A stretch of DNA of 64,000 nt, taken from assembly GCA_937983055.1 (NCBI GenBank), contig CALJLA010000211.1, positions 15,093 to 79,092 of the forward strand, written 5' to 3'. The stretch is from an uncultured Pseudomonadota bacterium (GTDB taxonomy: Bacteria; Pseudomonadota; Gammaproteobacteria; Burkholderiales; Eutrophovitaceae). The translations under genes and the position numbers were made by a program. The notes beneath the pieces are model-generated. The model was not told where the DNA came from and searched no databases. It worked only from the letters and a program-made list of their open reading frames with translations. Below are positions 16,055-25,263 of this stretch, piece after piece (within the stretch, counting starts at the first letter, position 1; every line of letters starts with the position of its first letter).

Positions 16055-17047
16055 TCATCGACGCCCGCTCAGCGCGCGCAGCAATCGGCCGGCGACGCGG
16101 CGCCACACCGGCGTCCGGAACATCGTCCGCTGAGTGAAATTGTCCGCCCGAGCATCGCGAATCAGATAAGGCGGGTGACGAAGGGGCAAAGCCATCGCTT
16201 CGCACGGCAAGGCCGCAAAGCGATTGCGGCGATTCAAGGTATGCGTCGCCATGTCGCCGAACCCTATGTTCGACACAAGGTTGACGCTCGGCAGCACGGT
16301 CAGCGCGCTGTGAACCCAGGCGGAGAAGGTCCAGCGATACGCCCATGAGGTATTCCGCCACGCCCAAGTGGCCTCGAAGATCCTCGACCAGTAGGCCGCG
16401 GCCGACCGATCCTGGAGTATATCCATCAGCCAGCCGCCGTCGCGAAGCTCCGGCCACAGCGACATGCGGTGGTCGTACAACTGCCAGGCACGGCGCCAGC
16501 TCGCCCAGCCCCAGATGTGGGTGAAGCGGGAAAAGTAGTAACTGTAAGGCGTGCGCCGACGCCCGAACTGGAAGTTGTCGCCGGAGATCATGCACACACG
16601 GTCGTCGTCCCGGTAGCGCTCGAGCAACTCGGCGGCAAACGCAAAGAAGGTCGGATGGGCGACGCAATCGTCCTCCAGGATGATGCCGGCATCCACTTGC
16701 TCGAAAAACCACGTTATCGCCTCGCTGACCGCCCGCTTGCAGCCGAGATTTGCGCCGCGAAACAAAGTGTCGACCTGGCAGGGCCAGTCGACGGCGTCTG
16801 CCAGCCGCTGCACCGCCAGCACTTGGTCGCGTTCGCCCGGCCGATCGGCACGCGGTCCGTCGACCGCAAGGAACAGCCTGCGCGGCCGCACCGGGCGGAC
16901 TGCATCGATGACCGCCCGGGTGTTGTCCGGCCGGTTGAAGGCGAGAATCAGGACTGGCGCACAATCGCGTCGCACAGCGGGCAATTCGCCCGCGACCGCG
17001 AGCGCGGCGGCAACACCCGGCGAGTTGGTAACGCGCAGTTGTTCCAC
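16055..17047 (-). CDS. GT-A fold glycosyltransferase
   Basis: About 330 residues from a GTG at 17047; the frame stays open further upstream, but that part overlaps the methyltransferase gene and is arginine/alanine-rich shadow sequence. Motifs: VLILAFNRPDNTRAVIDAV at the start, LFLAVDGPRADRPGE, LGCKRAVSEAITWFFEQ and GIILEDDCVAHPTFF, where EDDC is the likely metal-binding DxD equivalent. YSYYFSRFTHIWGWASWRRAW is typical of a subgroup annotated as hemolysin-like or sugar transferases in O-antigen loci. Substrate unknown. Confidence 0.82.
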   Translation of the reverse strand: MEQLRVTNSPGVAAALAVAGELPAVRRDCAPVLILAFNRPDNTRAVIDAVRPVRPRRLFLAVDGPRADRPGERDQVLAVQRLADAVDWPCQVDTLFRGANLGCKRAVSEAITWFFEQVDAGIILEDDCVAHPTFFAFAAELLERYRDDDRVCMISGDNFQFGRRRTPYSYYFSRFTHIWGWASWRRAWQLYDHRMSLWPELRDGGWLMDILQDRSAAAYWSRIFEATWAWRNTSWAYRWTFSAWVHSALTVLPSVNLVSNIGFGDMATHTLNRRNRFAALPCEAMALPLRHPPYLIRDARADNFTQRTMFRTPVWRRVAGRLLRALSGRR

Positions 17048-17058
17048 GGCCTCGAATT

Positions 17059-17994
17059 CTACCCAAGCGCGCCGTCGTCCGGCTGCGCCGATGTCGGCCG
17101 CGCGGGCAGATCGACGACCTCGAAACCTTGCCGGAGCAGCGCGGCGCGCAGCGCCGGCTCCGGCGCCTGGCGCAGGATCACCGCACCGAGCAGGCCGAAC
17201 TGATTGATGCCGAGCGCGCACAGACGATCATACCGGGCGATCTGCCTGCGTACGCGCCGGAAGACAGCTGACGCCGGCTCAGCGCGCTCGAACTCCACCC
17301 GGGGAAAGTATGCGTCGTTGATTCCCTTGAACGCGACCGTCGGGAAACCTGCGCCCAATGCCACCTTGGACAGCTCGCGACGCGAGATGCCGTAGACGTA
17401 ATTGCCGAGCTCCTCAAAGCGATGGCCGTGCACTGGACGTCCGAGCAGCCGCTTCGCCAGGTTTTTCAGCCAGCGGCTGGCGGCCGTAACCGGGGTATCC
17501 GGAATCTCGTGGTCGCAGGGTTCGATCAGAAGCACGCCGCGGCGCGCCACCCTCAGCATCTCGTACAGCGCCATCATCGGTCGCGGGAAGTGATGATAGG
17601 ACTCCTTGCACAGCACGAAGTCAAAGGCGTTGTCGTCGAAGCTCAGCGCCTCGGCGTTCTCAACGCGATAATCGGAGATGAGGCCGGCCTGCTTCGCCTC
17701 CCCAAGCAGAGTGCCGGAAATGTCGGTCGCCAGCGCCCGCGCGCCATGGGTGGCAAGATATGCGGCATCCAGCCCATAGCGCCCGTCACCCACCGTCAGC
17801 CATTGCGCGCCCGGAAAGGTATCCAGCAGCGGCGCCGCCAGCTGGTACATGCGGCCCATGCGCCAGCCATTGACGGTGCCCGGCTGAAGCCAGGCGGCCG
17901 CCAATGCGGCTTTGCTGCCGTCGCGCGTATACGCATCGTAGGCGCCCTCGTGCGACCTGTAGCTGCGTTGCACGAACTCTGAATGATCAGTCAT
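17059..17994 (-). CDS. Class I SAM-dependent methyltransferase
   Basis: 311 residues. Motif I is slightly unusual, WLTVGDGRYGLDAAYLATHG, followed by ALATDISGTLLGEAK and ENAEALSFDDNAFDFVLCKESYHHFPRP, a standard class I SAM fold. The C-terminal ~110 residues are beta/alpha mixed and family-specific. It starts 6 nt downstream of the GT2 gene at 18001 and ends 12 nt before the next glycosyltransferase, so it is part of the cluster-2 operon and most likely tailors the same glycan. Target atom unknown. Confidence 0.85.
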   Translation of the reverse strand: MTDHSEFVQRSYRSHEGAYDAYTRDGSKAALAAAWLQPGTVNGWRMGRMYQLAAPLLDTFPGAQWLTVGDGRYGLDAAYLATHGARALATDISGTLLGEAKQAGLISDYRVENAEALSFDDNAFDFVLCKESYHHFPRPMMALYEMLRVARRGVLLIEPCDHEIPDTPVTAASRWLKNLAKRLLGRPVHGHRFEELGNYVYGISRRELSKVALGAGFPTVAFKGINDAYFPRVEFERAEPASAVFRRVRRQIARYDRLCALGINQFGLLGAVILRQAPEPALRAALLRQGFEVVDLPARPTSAQPDDGALG

Positions 17995-18000
17995 ATTTCA

Positions 18001-18867
18001 TCAATCTCCTGGCGCGCGCCTCGGAAACGGCCGATGCGCGACGCCCTGCCAGACGATCCTGAGCAACGCTCGTGCCCAGACGTTAATGAGCGCCGGCAAC
18101 TTCGCCAGCACCGGTGCGGCGAGCAGCACAAACGCGCTCCGATGTAACGGATTAAGCGGCGTCTTGATCGAGAACAGCCTGCGCACGAATTCCACTCCGA
18201 CGAGCCGGTCGAGATCGTGAAAGCCCGTGGTCTGCGCGTTCGCACGCAGCGCAACCGCGGGGTCGGTCAGGCACCGGTAGCCCAGCCGGTGAGCGCGCAG
18301 AGTGTACTCATAGTCGGAGAAATAGTGCGGGAGCAACCGCGGACGGAAGCCGCCGATGCGCCGCATGTCGCCCCAACGCAGGAACAGCCCGCGCGTGGGC
18401 AGGCAATTGATTTCGCTCGGCACATCGGCAATGCGGAAACGGAAGCGCAGCAGATCAGCATGCACGCCGGTTTCGCGCACCTGCCCTAAGCGCTCGTCCT
18501 CCAGCTGCGCGCACAGTAGAGCGCCCGGTTGATCGGAGAGCAAGCGCACGCCACGAGCAATGAAGTCGGCTTGAAAACGCGTATCGTCATTGGCAATCAC
18601 GACTGTATCGGTGTCCGGGGCACCGATGCGCAGCAGATGCTCGTATCCGCGCTGCAGGCTGCCGGCCCACCACAGCCCCCCATCTCCGCGCAGCACGGTC
18701 GCTTGCGGCCACAACTCGAGCACCATGTCCTTCGTACCGTCGCTGGAACCGTCGTCGATGACCAGCAACGATACCGCTGGGAATGTCTGCAAGCGCAGAT
18801 CTTCGATGAACTGCCGAGTGAGCGCGCAGCGATTATGCACCGGCAGCAGCACATGCACAGTGCTCAT
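18001..18867 (-). CDS. GT2-family glycosyltransferase (paralogue of the one at 928-1773)
   Basis: 288 residues. VHVLLPVHNRCALTRQF, LLVIDDGSSDGT, VIANDDTRFQAD (metal site) and LPHYFSDYEYTLRAHRLGYRC give a complete GT-A domain. GLWWAGSLQRG and ETGVHADLLR are shared with the gene at 928-1773, so these are paralogues located in adjacent glycan clusters of different base composition. Rhamnosyl- or related transferase by family; substrate not determinable. The 61 bases between its start and the fcl stop hold no obvious promoter. Confidence 0.9.
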   Translation of the reverse strand: MSTVHVLLPVHNRCALTRQFIEDLRLQTFPAVSLLVIDDGSSDGTKDMVLELWPQATVLRGDGGLWWAGSLQRGYEHLLRIGAPDTDTVVIANDDTRFQADFIARGVRLLSDQPGALLCAQLEDERLGQVRETGVHADLLRFRFRIADVPSEINCLPTRGLFLRWGDMRRIGGFRPRLLPHYFSDYEYTLRAHRLGYRCLTDPAVALRANAQTTGFHDLDRLVGVEFVRRLFSIKTPLNPLHRSAFVLLAAPVLAKLPALINVWARALLRIVWQGVAHRPFPRRAPGD

Positions 18868-18928
18868 TTCTGGATTGCCCTGGATGGCTTTGCCGGCAAT
18901 CCCGCGATAGTGCTGTTACGCCACAAAA

Positions 18929-19891
18929 TCACTCCGGCGTTGCGCTATCCAGAAACGTCGCGTAAGCCGCCTCGATCCCGGGGCGCAATTGAATGCCGGG
19001 TTTCCAGCCCAGAGAAAACATCCTCGAGACATCGAGCAGTTTTCGAGGCGTACCATCAGGTTTCGTCCGATCAAATCGCAGATCGCCATGGAAACCCACG
19101 ACGCTGGCCACGAGCGTTGCCAAGTCGGCAACCGACAGGTCATGGCCTGCACCGATGTTGATCAGTGGCGGCCAGCTTTCAGTAATGGAAGCAAATGATT
19201 CGTCGGCGAGCTGCATAAGCATTACGCAAGCATCGCCAAGGTCGTCGCTGTGAAGAAACTCCCTGCACGGCTTTCCCGATCCCCAGACGACGACTTCGGC
19301 ATCGCCTCGTACTTTGCCTTCGTGCAGTTTCCTGATTAGCGCCGGCAAGACATGCGAAGTCTGCAAATCGTAGTTGTCGCCGGGACCGTACAGGTTTGTC
19401 GGCATAACGGCCAGAAAGCGCGTGCCGTACTGCCGGTTATAGGCCGAGCACATTTCGATGCCGGCGATCTTTGCGATGGCATAAGGGCGGTTGGTCGGTT
19501 CCAGCGGACCGGTCAGCAGATACTCCTCTTTCATCGGCTGCGGGCACTCGCGCGGATAGATGCAGGATGAGCCGAGAAACAGTAACCGCCTAACGCCGGC
19601 GCGCCAGGCCTGGTGAATAACATTGGTCTGGATTGCCAGATTCTGATGGATGAAATCGGCCGGATAGCTGTGATTGGCGAGAATCCCGCCGACCTTGGCC
19701 GCCGCCAGAAAAACATACTCCGGCTTCTCGCGCTCAAAGAAATCGCGCGTCGCATGCTGGTCGGTCAGATCCAGTTCGGCGTGCGTGCGCAGCACTAGAT
19801 GACGGTAGCCGGCCGCAAGAAGCCGGCGAACGATCGCCGATCCAGCCAGTCCGCGGTGACCGGCGACATATATCCTGGCGTCGGCGCGCAT
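18929..19891 (-). CDS. fcl: GDP-L-fucose synthase
   Basis: 320 residues, extended short-chain dehydrogenase. N-terminal NADP-binding VAGHRGLAGSAIVRRLL (GxxGxxG), the early AAKVGGI motif, FLGSSCIYPRECPQPM and the catalytic YAIAKIAGIEM (Tyr-xxx-Lys) are all present. It performs the epimerisation and NADPH reduction of GDP-4-keto-6-deoxymannose to GDP-L-fucose in the cytoplasm. It begins 1 nt after the stop of gmd, the usual gmd-fcl pairing, and supplies GDP-fucose to the glycosyltransferases downstream. Confidence 0.95.
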   Translation of the reverse strand: MRADARIYVAGHRGLAGSAIVRRLLAAGYRHLVLRTHAELDLTDQHATRDFFEREKPEYVFLAAAKVGGILANHSYPADFIHQNLAIQTNVIHQAWRAGVRRLLFLGSSCIYPRECPQPMKEEYLLTGPLEPTNRPYAIAKIAGIEMCSAYNRQYGTRFLAVMPTNLYGPGDNYDLQTSHVLPALIRKLHEGKVRGDAEVVVWGSGKPCREFLHSDDLGDACVMLMQLADESFASITESWPPLINIGAGHDLSVADLATLVASVVGFHGDLRFDRTKPDGTPRKLLDVSRMFSLGWKPGIQLRPGIEAAYATFLDSATPE

Positions 19892-19892
19892 G

Positions 19893-20981
19893 CTATTCGT
19901 GGTAGTCGTACGCAGAGAAGCCGTGCTTCTTCACGAGCTCGTCGCGCTCCGCCGCCTTCAGGTCCTCGCGCACCATCTCCGACACCAGCTCGCCGAACCT
20001 GACCCGCGGTTGCCAACCCAGCGCTTTGCGCGCCCGTGAAGCGTCGCCCAGCAGACTGTCGACTTCCGCGGGACGGAAGTAGCGCGGGTCGACGCGCACG
20101 ATCACCCGCCCCGCGGTGTCGATGCCCTGCTCGTCGACACCCTTGCCCTTCCACTCGACCGCGATGCCCAGCTCTCGCGCCGCCTCGGTGACGAAATCTC
20201 GCACGCTGTGCTGAGCACCGGTGGCGATGACGTAGTCTTCCGGCGTGTCCTGCTGGAGCATCAGCCACATCGCCTCGACATAATCGCGGGCATGGCCCCA
20301 GTCGCGCCGCGCGTCCAGATTGCCCAGGTACAGGCAGTCCTGCAGCTGCAGCTTGATGCGCGCCAGCGCCCGGGTGATCTTGCGGGTGACGAAGGTTTCG
20401 CCGCGAATCGGCGATTCATGGTTGAACAAGATTCCGTTGCAGGCGTACAGCCCGTAGGCTTCGCGGTAGTTGACGGTAATCCAGTAGGCGTAGAGTTTGG
20501 CGACCGCGTAAGGCGAACGGGGATGAAAGGGCGTGGTCTCTTTCTGCGGCGTCTCGCGCACCAGGCCGTAGAGCTCGGAGCTGGAAGCCTGGTAGAAGCG
20601 GGTCTTCTTTTCCAGGCCGAGAATGCGGATCGCTTCCAGCACCCGCAGCGCGCCGAGGGCATCGGAGTTGGCGGTGTACTCCGGTTCCTCGAACGACACG
20701 GCCACATGGCTTTGGGCGGCGAGGTTGTAGATTTCGTCGGGCTGAACCTGCTGAATCACGCGCGTCAGGCTCATCGAGTCGGTCATGTCGCCGTAGTGCA
20801 GGATGAAGCGGCGCTGCGGCTCGTGCGGGTCCTGGTACAGGTGGTCGATGCGGTCGGTATTGAACAGCGAGGTGCGGCGCTTGATGCCATGCACGACGTA
20901 GTTCCTGGAGAGCAGGAACTCGGCGAGATAAGCGCCGTCCTGACCGGTGATTCCGGTGATCAGCGCAACTTTCTTCAGCAT
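19893..20981 (-). CDS. gmd: GDP-mannose 4,6-dehydratase
   Basis: 362 residues. [19 protein letters not shown] (NADP site), [15 protein letters not shown], the [11 protein letters not shown] block with the catalytic Thr/Ser-Glu region, and [12 protein letters not shown] (Tyr-xxx-Lys) identify GMD. It converts GDP-mannose to GDP-4-keto-6-deoxymannose. It heads the cluster-2 operon on the minus strand and is divergent from manC, whose product makes the GDP-mannose it consumes. The C-terminus ends [11 protein letters not shown], slightly longer than the minimal enzyme. Confidence 0.95.
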   Translation of the reverse strand: MLKKVALITGITGQDGAYLAEFLLSRNYVVHGIKRRTSLFNTDRIDHLYQDPHEPQRRFILHYGDMTDSMSLTRVIQQVQPDEIYNLAAQSHVAVSFEEPEYTANSDALGALRVLEAIRILGLEKKTRFYQASSSELYGLVRETPQKETTPFHPRSPYAVAKLYAYWITVNYREAYGLYACNGILFNHESPIRGETFVTRKITRALARIKLQLQDCLYLGNLDARRDWGHARDYVEAMWLMLQQDTPEDYVIATGAQHSVRDFVTEAARELGIAVEWKGKGVDEQGIDTAGRVIVRVDPRYFRPAEVDSLLGDASRARKALGWQPRVRFGELVSEMVREDLKAAERDELVKKHGFSAYDYHE

Positions 20982-21135
20982 GAGTGAGAGCTGGGTTCGT
21001 TATACTCCGCCTGCTGAAGCGTCGATGGACCAAGGACTGGGCCAATGGCGGCGCGCTTCCGGGGCGAGTGGCGCCGATTCTAGACAATTACCGTCTGCCC
21101 GAAAAGAAAATCTCTTTGGTTGTCTGAACAGGGAA
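20982..21135. promoter_or_regulatory. Divergent promoter region between gmd and manC
   Basis: This 154-nt gap separates the divergent minus-strand glycan operon and plus-strand manC-waaC-waaA. On the minus strand a TATAAC hexamer lies about 20 nt before the gmd ATG, without a convincing -35 element. On the plus strand the region before manC ends in ACAGGGAA, a weak ribosome-binding site. No operator or terminator is recognisable. Confidence 0.35.
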
Positions 21136-22554
21136 ATGCTGATACCGGTGATTCTGTCGGGCGGATCGGGCAGCCGGCTCTGGCCGCTGTCGCGCACGTT
21201 GCTGCCGAAGCAGTTCCTTCCGCTCACTTCGGCGGAGAGCTTGTTGCAGGATACGGTCAGGCGGCTGGACGGGCTGCAGGACGTTTCGCCGCCGCTCATC
21301 GTGTGCAGCAACGACCACCGGTTTCTGGCGGCAGAACAGTTGCGCAACATCGGGGTGGCGCCGCTTGCCCAGCTGCTCGAGCCCGTCGGACGCAACACCG
21401 CCCCTGCCATCGCGGTCGCGGCGCTGGAGGCACTGAGCCACGATGCTTCCGCCATGCTGATCGTGCTGCCCGCCGATCATCTGATCCGAGATGTGCCGCG
21501 CTTTCACGCGGCGGTGCTCAAAGCCGTGCAGCTCGCCGCGGCCGGGCGCCTGGTTACCTTCGGAATCGTGCCGACGGCGCCCGAAACCGGCTACGGCTAT
21601 CTCGAGCGCGGCGCACCGGTCGAGCACGTCGCCGGCGGGTTCGAGGTCGCGCGCTTCGTCGAGAAGCCCGATGCCGAGACCGCCGCGCAGTTCGTCGCCG
21701 CGGGCCGCTTTTACTGGAACAGCGGCATGTTCGTGTTCGGCGCGCAGCGCTTTGTCGACGAGCTGGGGCGCCTGCATCCCGAAGTGCTGGAGGCCGCCAA
21801 CCGCGCCTGGCAGGCGCGCACGCGCGACCTCGACTTCTGCCGGCTGGAAGAGACTGCCTTCGCGCGCTGCCCGTCGATTTCCGTCGACTACGCGGTCATG
21901 GAAAAGACGCGGGGCGCCGCCATGGTGGAAGCCGACATCGGCTGGAGCGACATTGGCTCGTGGTCTTCGCTCTGGCAGGCATCCGCGCCCGATCAGGACG
22001 GCAACGTCGCGGTAGGCGATGTGCACCTGGACAACGTCGGCAACAGCTACGTACGCGCCGATAGCCGGATGATCGCCGCCATCGGTATCCGCGACCTGAT
22101 CGTGATTGAGACGGCCGATGCCGTGCTTGTGGCACGCAAGGAAGATGCGCAGCGGGTCAAGGACATGGTGGAATCGCTGAAGGCGAAGCAGCGCGACGAA
22201 TACCTCAAGCACCGGCGTGTCTACCGTCCCTGGGGCTACTACGAAGGCCTCGACGGCGGCGAGCGCTTCCAGGTCAAGCGCATCATGGTCAAGCCGGGGG
22301 CGCGGCTGTCGATGCAGATGCACCACCATCGTGCCGAGCACTGGGTGGTGGTATCCGGCACGGCAAAGGTTACCTGCGGGGAGGAGACGATACTGCTCTC
22401 CGAGAACCAGTCGACCTACATTCCGCTCGGCACCCGTCACCGGCTGGAAAACGTCGGCAAGCTGCCGCTCTACCTGATCGAAGTCCAGTCCGGCAGCTAT
22501 CTCGGCGAGGACGACATCGTGCGCTTTCAGGACGACTACAACCGGCAGGAATGA
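21136..22554 (+). CDS. manC: Mannose-1-phosphate guanylyltransferase / mannose-6-phosphate isomerase
   Basis: 472 residues from the ATG at 21136; upstream in-frame ATGs would overlap gmd and add a non-homologous 63 residues. The N-terminal nucleotidyltransferase has PVILSGGSGSRLWPLSR and PKQFLPL (GTP:mannose-1-P guanylyltransferase), GRNTAPAIAVAAL and FVEKPD. The C-terminal cupin (from about residue 355: RPWGYYEGLDGGERFQVKRI, PGARLSMQMHHHRAEHWVVV) is the phosphomannose isomerase domain with its metal-binding histidines. It makes GDP-mannose for gmd and for mannosylation. Its stop overlaps waaC by 4 nt (ATGA). Confidence 0.95.
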   Translation: MLIPVILSGGSGSRLWPLSRTLLPKQFLPLTSAESLLQDTVRRLDGLQDVSPPLIVCSNDHRFLAAEQLRNIGVAPLAQLLEPVGRNTAPAIAVAALEALSHDASAMLIVLPADHLIRDVPRFHAAVLKAVQLAAAGRLVTFGIVPTAPETGYGYLERGAPVEHVAGGFEVARFVEKPDAETAAQFVAAGRFYWNSGMFVFGAQRFVDELGRLHPEVLEAANRAWQARTRDLDFCRLEETAFARCPSISVDYAVMEKTRGAAMVEADIGWSDIGSWSSLWQASAPDQDGNVAVGDVHLDNVGNSYVRADSRMIAAIGIRDLIVIETADAVLVARKEDAQRVKDMVESLKAKQRDEYLKHRRVYRPWGYYEGLDGGERFQVKRIMVKPGARLSMQMHHHRAEHWVVVSGTAKVTCGEETILLSENQSTYIPLGTRHRLENVGKLPLYLIEVQSGSYLGEDDIVRFQDDYNRQE

Positions 22555-23585
22555 CCGACACCAATAACCGCAATCTTCCGCCCGGCAGCGACGCCGCGCG
22601 CCGCATCCTGCTGGTAAAGACCTCGTCGATGGGCGACGTGGTGCACAACTTCCCGGTGGTCAGCGATCTCGCGGTACAGTTTCCGCAGACCGAGATCGAC
22701 TGGGTGGTGGAAGAGGCGTTTGCCGCTTTGCCGCCGTTGCATGCCATGGTCGGCCGCGTAATTCCGGTGGCTTTGCGCCGCTGGCGCCGGCAGCCGTTCA
22801 CGGCGCAGACCTGGCGCGAGATCCGCACCTGCCTGCGCCAGCTGCGCGGCCGCAGCTACGACGCAATCATCGACACCCAGGGGCTGCTGAAAAGCGCCGT
22901 GGTCGCCGCCTGTGCGCGGGGCCGCCGCTACGGCCTGAACTGGGCCAGCTCGCGCGAACCGATCGGCTGGTTTTATCACCGCGCGTTCTCGATACCCTGG
23001 GACCGGCACGCGGTAGAGCGCAACCGGGCGCTGGCGGCGGCGGCGCTGGGCTACCCGCTGTCGGGACCGGCGAGCTACGCGTTGCGTGTGCCAGACGAAC
23101 TGACCGGGCGCCTGCGGCGACGGCTGCCCGCGCATATTTCAGCAGCCCTCGACCGGCCGTATGCGGTGCTACTGCACGCCACCAGCGCCGCCGACAAGCA
23201 ATGGCCGGAGCAGCGCTGGATCCAGCTCGGCAAGGCGCTGTACGACACCGGCCTGATCTGCCTGCTGCCCCACGGCAGCGCCGCCGAGCAGCACCGTGCC
23301 GAGAGTCTCGCCAACGCGATTCCCGGCGCCCTGGTGCCGCCGAAGCTGGCGCTCGACGAGCTGGCGGCATTGCTCGCGGGCGCCGCGCTCGCCGTCGGCG
23401 TCGACACCGGCGCGCCCCACCGGGCGGCGGCCTTGGGACGCCCGACCGTGGGTATCTACTGCGCGACCGATCCCCGCGCGACCGGGCTGCACGGCGGCGC
23501 CCGTTCGATCAATGCGGGCACCATCGGCCGCGCGCCCGACCTCGCGGACGTGCTGCCCTGCGTCGATCGCGTCAGGGCAGGCTGA
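22551..23585 (+). CDS. waaC: LPS heptosyltransferase I
   Basis: 344 residues, GT9 family. RILLVKTSSMGDVVHNFPVVSDL at residues 17-40 and the PQTEIDWVVEEAF segment are diagnostic of WaaC; LLHATSAADKQWPEQRW and GVDTGAPHRAAALGRPTVGIY hold the ADP-heptose-binding motifs. The enzyme adds the first L-glycero-D-manno-heptose to Kdo2-lipid A at the inner face of the cytoplasmic membrane. Four-nt overlap with manC and one base before waaA indicate co-transcription of core and sugar-nucleotide genes. Confidence 0.95.
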   Translation: MTDTNNRNLPPGSDAARRILLVKTSSMGDVVHNFPVVSDLAVQFPQTEIDWVVEEAFAALPPLHAMVGRVIPVALRRWRRQPFTAQTWREIRTCLRQLRGRSYDAIIDTQGLLKSAVVAACARGRRYGLNWASSREPIGWFYHRAFSIPWDRHAVERNRALAAAALGYPLSGPASYALRVPDELTGRLRRRLPAHISAALDRPYAVLLHATSAADKQWPEQRWIQLGKALYDTGLICLLPHGSAAEQHRAESLANAIPGALVPPKLALDELAALLAGAALAVGVDTGAPHRAAALGRPTVGIYCATDPRATGLHGGARSINAGTIGRAPDLADVLPCVDRVRAG

Positions 23586-23586
23586 A

Positions 23587-24822
23587 ATGCTGTACACGGC
23601 GGCGGTCTACGCCCTTCTGCCGTGGGCGCTGCTGCATCTGCTGTGGCGTGCGCGCCGGCAACCGGCATACCTCAAGCAGGTCGGCGAGCGGTTCGGCTTT
23701 TATCGGCTGACGCCCCGTCAGCCGCTGATCTGGATTCACGCGGTGTCGGTGGGCGAGACGCGGGCGGCCGAGCCGTTGATCGCGGCGCTCGGCCGGCGCC
23801 ATCCCGATCACGCCATCCTGATTACGCACATGACGCCGACCGGGCGGGAGACGTCCGAGGCCCTGCTGGGAGCGCGCGTGTCGCGCTGCTACCTGCCCTG
23901 GGATCTGCCCGGAGCGGTGGGCCGATTCCTGCGCCATTTCCGGCCGGTGGCCGGCATCATCATGGAAACCGAGCTGTGGCCCAATCTGCTTGCCGCGTGC
24001 GAGCGCCACGGCGTGCCGGTTCATCTCGTCAACGCGCGCCTGTCCGAGCGTTCCGCCCGGCGCTATGCGCGGCTGCCGGGACTCACCCGCCGCACTCTGG
24101 CGCGCCTCGCCTCGGTCGGCGCGCAGACCGAGCGCGACGCCCAGCGCCTGCAGGCCCTGGGCGCCGTGCGGCTGGAAGTTACCGGCAACGTGAAGTTCGA
24201 CCGCCCGCCGCCGGAGGCGCAGCTTGCCCTCGGTGCCACCCTGCGCGAACGCTTCGGCGCGCAGCGCCGGGTGTTTCTGGCCGCCAGCACGCGCGACGGC
24301 GAAGAGGCCCTGATCCTCGATGCATTGGCGGAAATCGCCGATCCCGCCCTGCTTACCGTGATCGTGCCGCGGCATCCACAGCGCTTCGACGCGGTCGCCG
24401 GCCTGCTGGCGCAGCGCCGCCTGCGCTTTCAGCGCCGCAGCGGGAATGCCCCGGTCGACGGCCAGACCCGCGTGTTGCTGGGCGATTCGATGGGCGAGAT
24501 GTTTGCGTACTACGCCGCGTGCGACCTGGCGTTCATCGGCGGCAGCCTGCTGCCACTCGGCGGACAGAACCTGCTCGAGGCCTGCGCGGTCGGCCGCGCG
24601 GTGATCGTCGGCCCGCACACGTTTAATTTCGAAGAGGCCACCGAACAGGCGATCGCCGCCGGCGCTGCGCTCCGTGTAGCGGACGCCGCAGGACTTGCCC
24701 GAACGGCGGCGGAACTCCTTGCGCGGCCCGAGCGCCGCCAGGCCATGGCCGATGCCGGCCTGCGCTTCACCGCGCGCCACCGCGGCGCTACCGAGCGCAC
24801 CTTGACTCTGATCGGGCTGTAG
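23587..24822 (+). CDS. waaA: Kdo transferase (3-deoxy-D-manno-octulosonic acid transferase)
   Basis: 411 residues from the ATG at 23587, right after the waaC stop; the longer open frame reading through waaC is not coding. An N-terminal membrane anchor (YALLPWALLHLLWRAR) is followed by GERFGFY and WIHAVSVGETRAAEPLI (substrate loop with the catalytic Glu), METELWPNLLAACERHGVPV and the C-terminal FIGGSLLPLGGQNLLEACAVG. It transfers Kdo from CMP-Kdo to lipid IVA, an essential step of LPS assembly, and forms a pair with waaC. Confidence 0.95.
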   Translation: MLYTAAVYALLPWALLHLLWRARRQPAYLKQVGERFGFYRLTPRQPLIWIHAVSVGETRAAEPLIAALGRRHPDHAILITHMTPTGRETSEALLGARVSRCYLPWDLPGAVGRFLRHFRPVAGIIMETELWPNLLAACERHGVPVHLVNARLSERSARRYARLPGLTRRTLARLASVGAQTERDAQRLQALGAVRLEVTGNVKFDRPPPEAQLALGATLRERFGAQRRVFLAASTRDGEEALILDALAEIADPALLTVIVPRHPQRFDAVAGLLAQRRLRFQRRSGNAPVDGQTRVLLGDSMGEMFAYYAACDLAFIGGSLLPLGGQNLLEACAVGRAVIVGPHTFNFEEATEQAIAAGAALRVADAAGLARTAAELLARPERRQAMADAGLRFTARHRGATERTLTLIGL

Positions 24823-25263
24823 CACGCGCGACCACCAGTCAACGACGGACGTGGGGCATGAGGAAGGGCGCCGCGGACGGCATCCGGGTGCCCGGTAAGC
24901 CAGCCATTGCCCGGTCACGCGCGCTCAAAACGCCGGTCATGGCGAATGAGGCATGCGCAGGACTCGCATCCCTTCGTGCCTTCGGGCCTTTGTGTTTCTC
25001 TTTTCGGGACGAGTTCCGCTCGGTGCCGGGTGCCCAGGTGTCGCCCGATCGAGTCTGCGGTCATTGCCAGAATCGCATAGTGTACGCGTTCTTCAGGCGC
25101 CAGTTCGAGGGCAAGTGCGTGCACCAAGTACGAGTTCGGCCCGCAACTGCTGCCAGACTGCGCTGCTCGCGTTAGACCGCCTGGACCGATTCCCGGATGC
25201 GAGTCGGCGCCACGCGCCACAGCGCATCCCGAGAGGCCGCGGCATCGACGCGCACGCCTGCCT
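24823..25263. other. Gene-poor 440-nt stretch with a degenerate repeat and a possible minus-strand relic
   Basis: Neither strand has a credible complete gene. 24971-25004 (CTTCGTGCCTTCGGGCCTTT core) belongs to the inverted-repeat family seen elsewhere in the window. On the minus strand, about 25150-25010 encodes a protein-like run (YLVHALALELAPEERVHYAI) without start, stop or recognisable family, perhaps a decayed gene. No terminator with a T-run is seen after waaA. Confidence 0.45.

Noticed and set aside
21088..22440. A 450-codon minus-strand frame opposite manC
   Set aside because: manC motifs are complete on the plus strand; the antisense frame is a compositional shadow.
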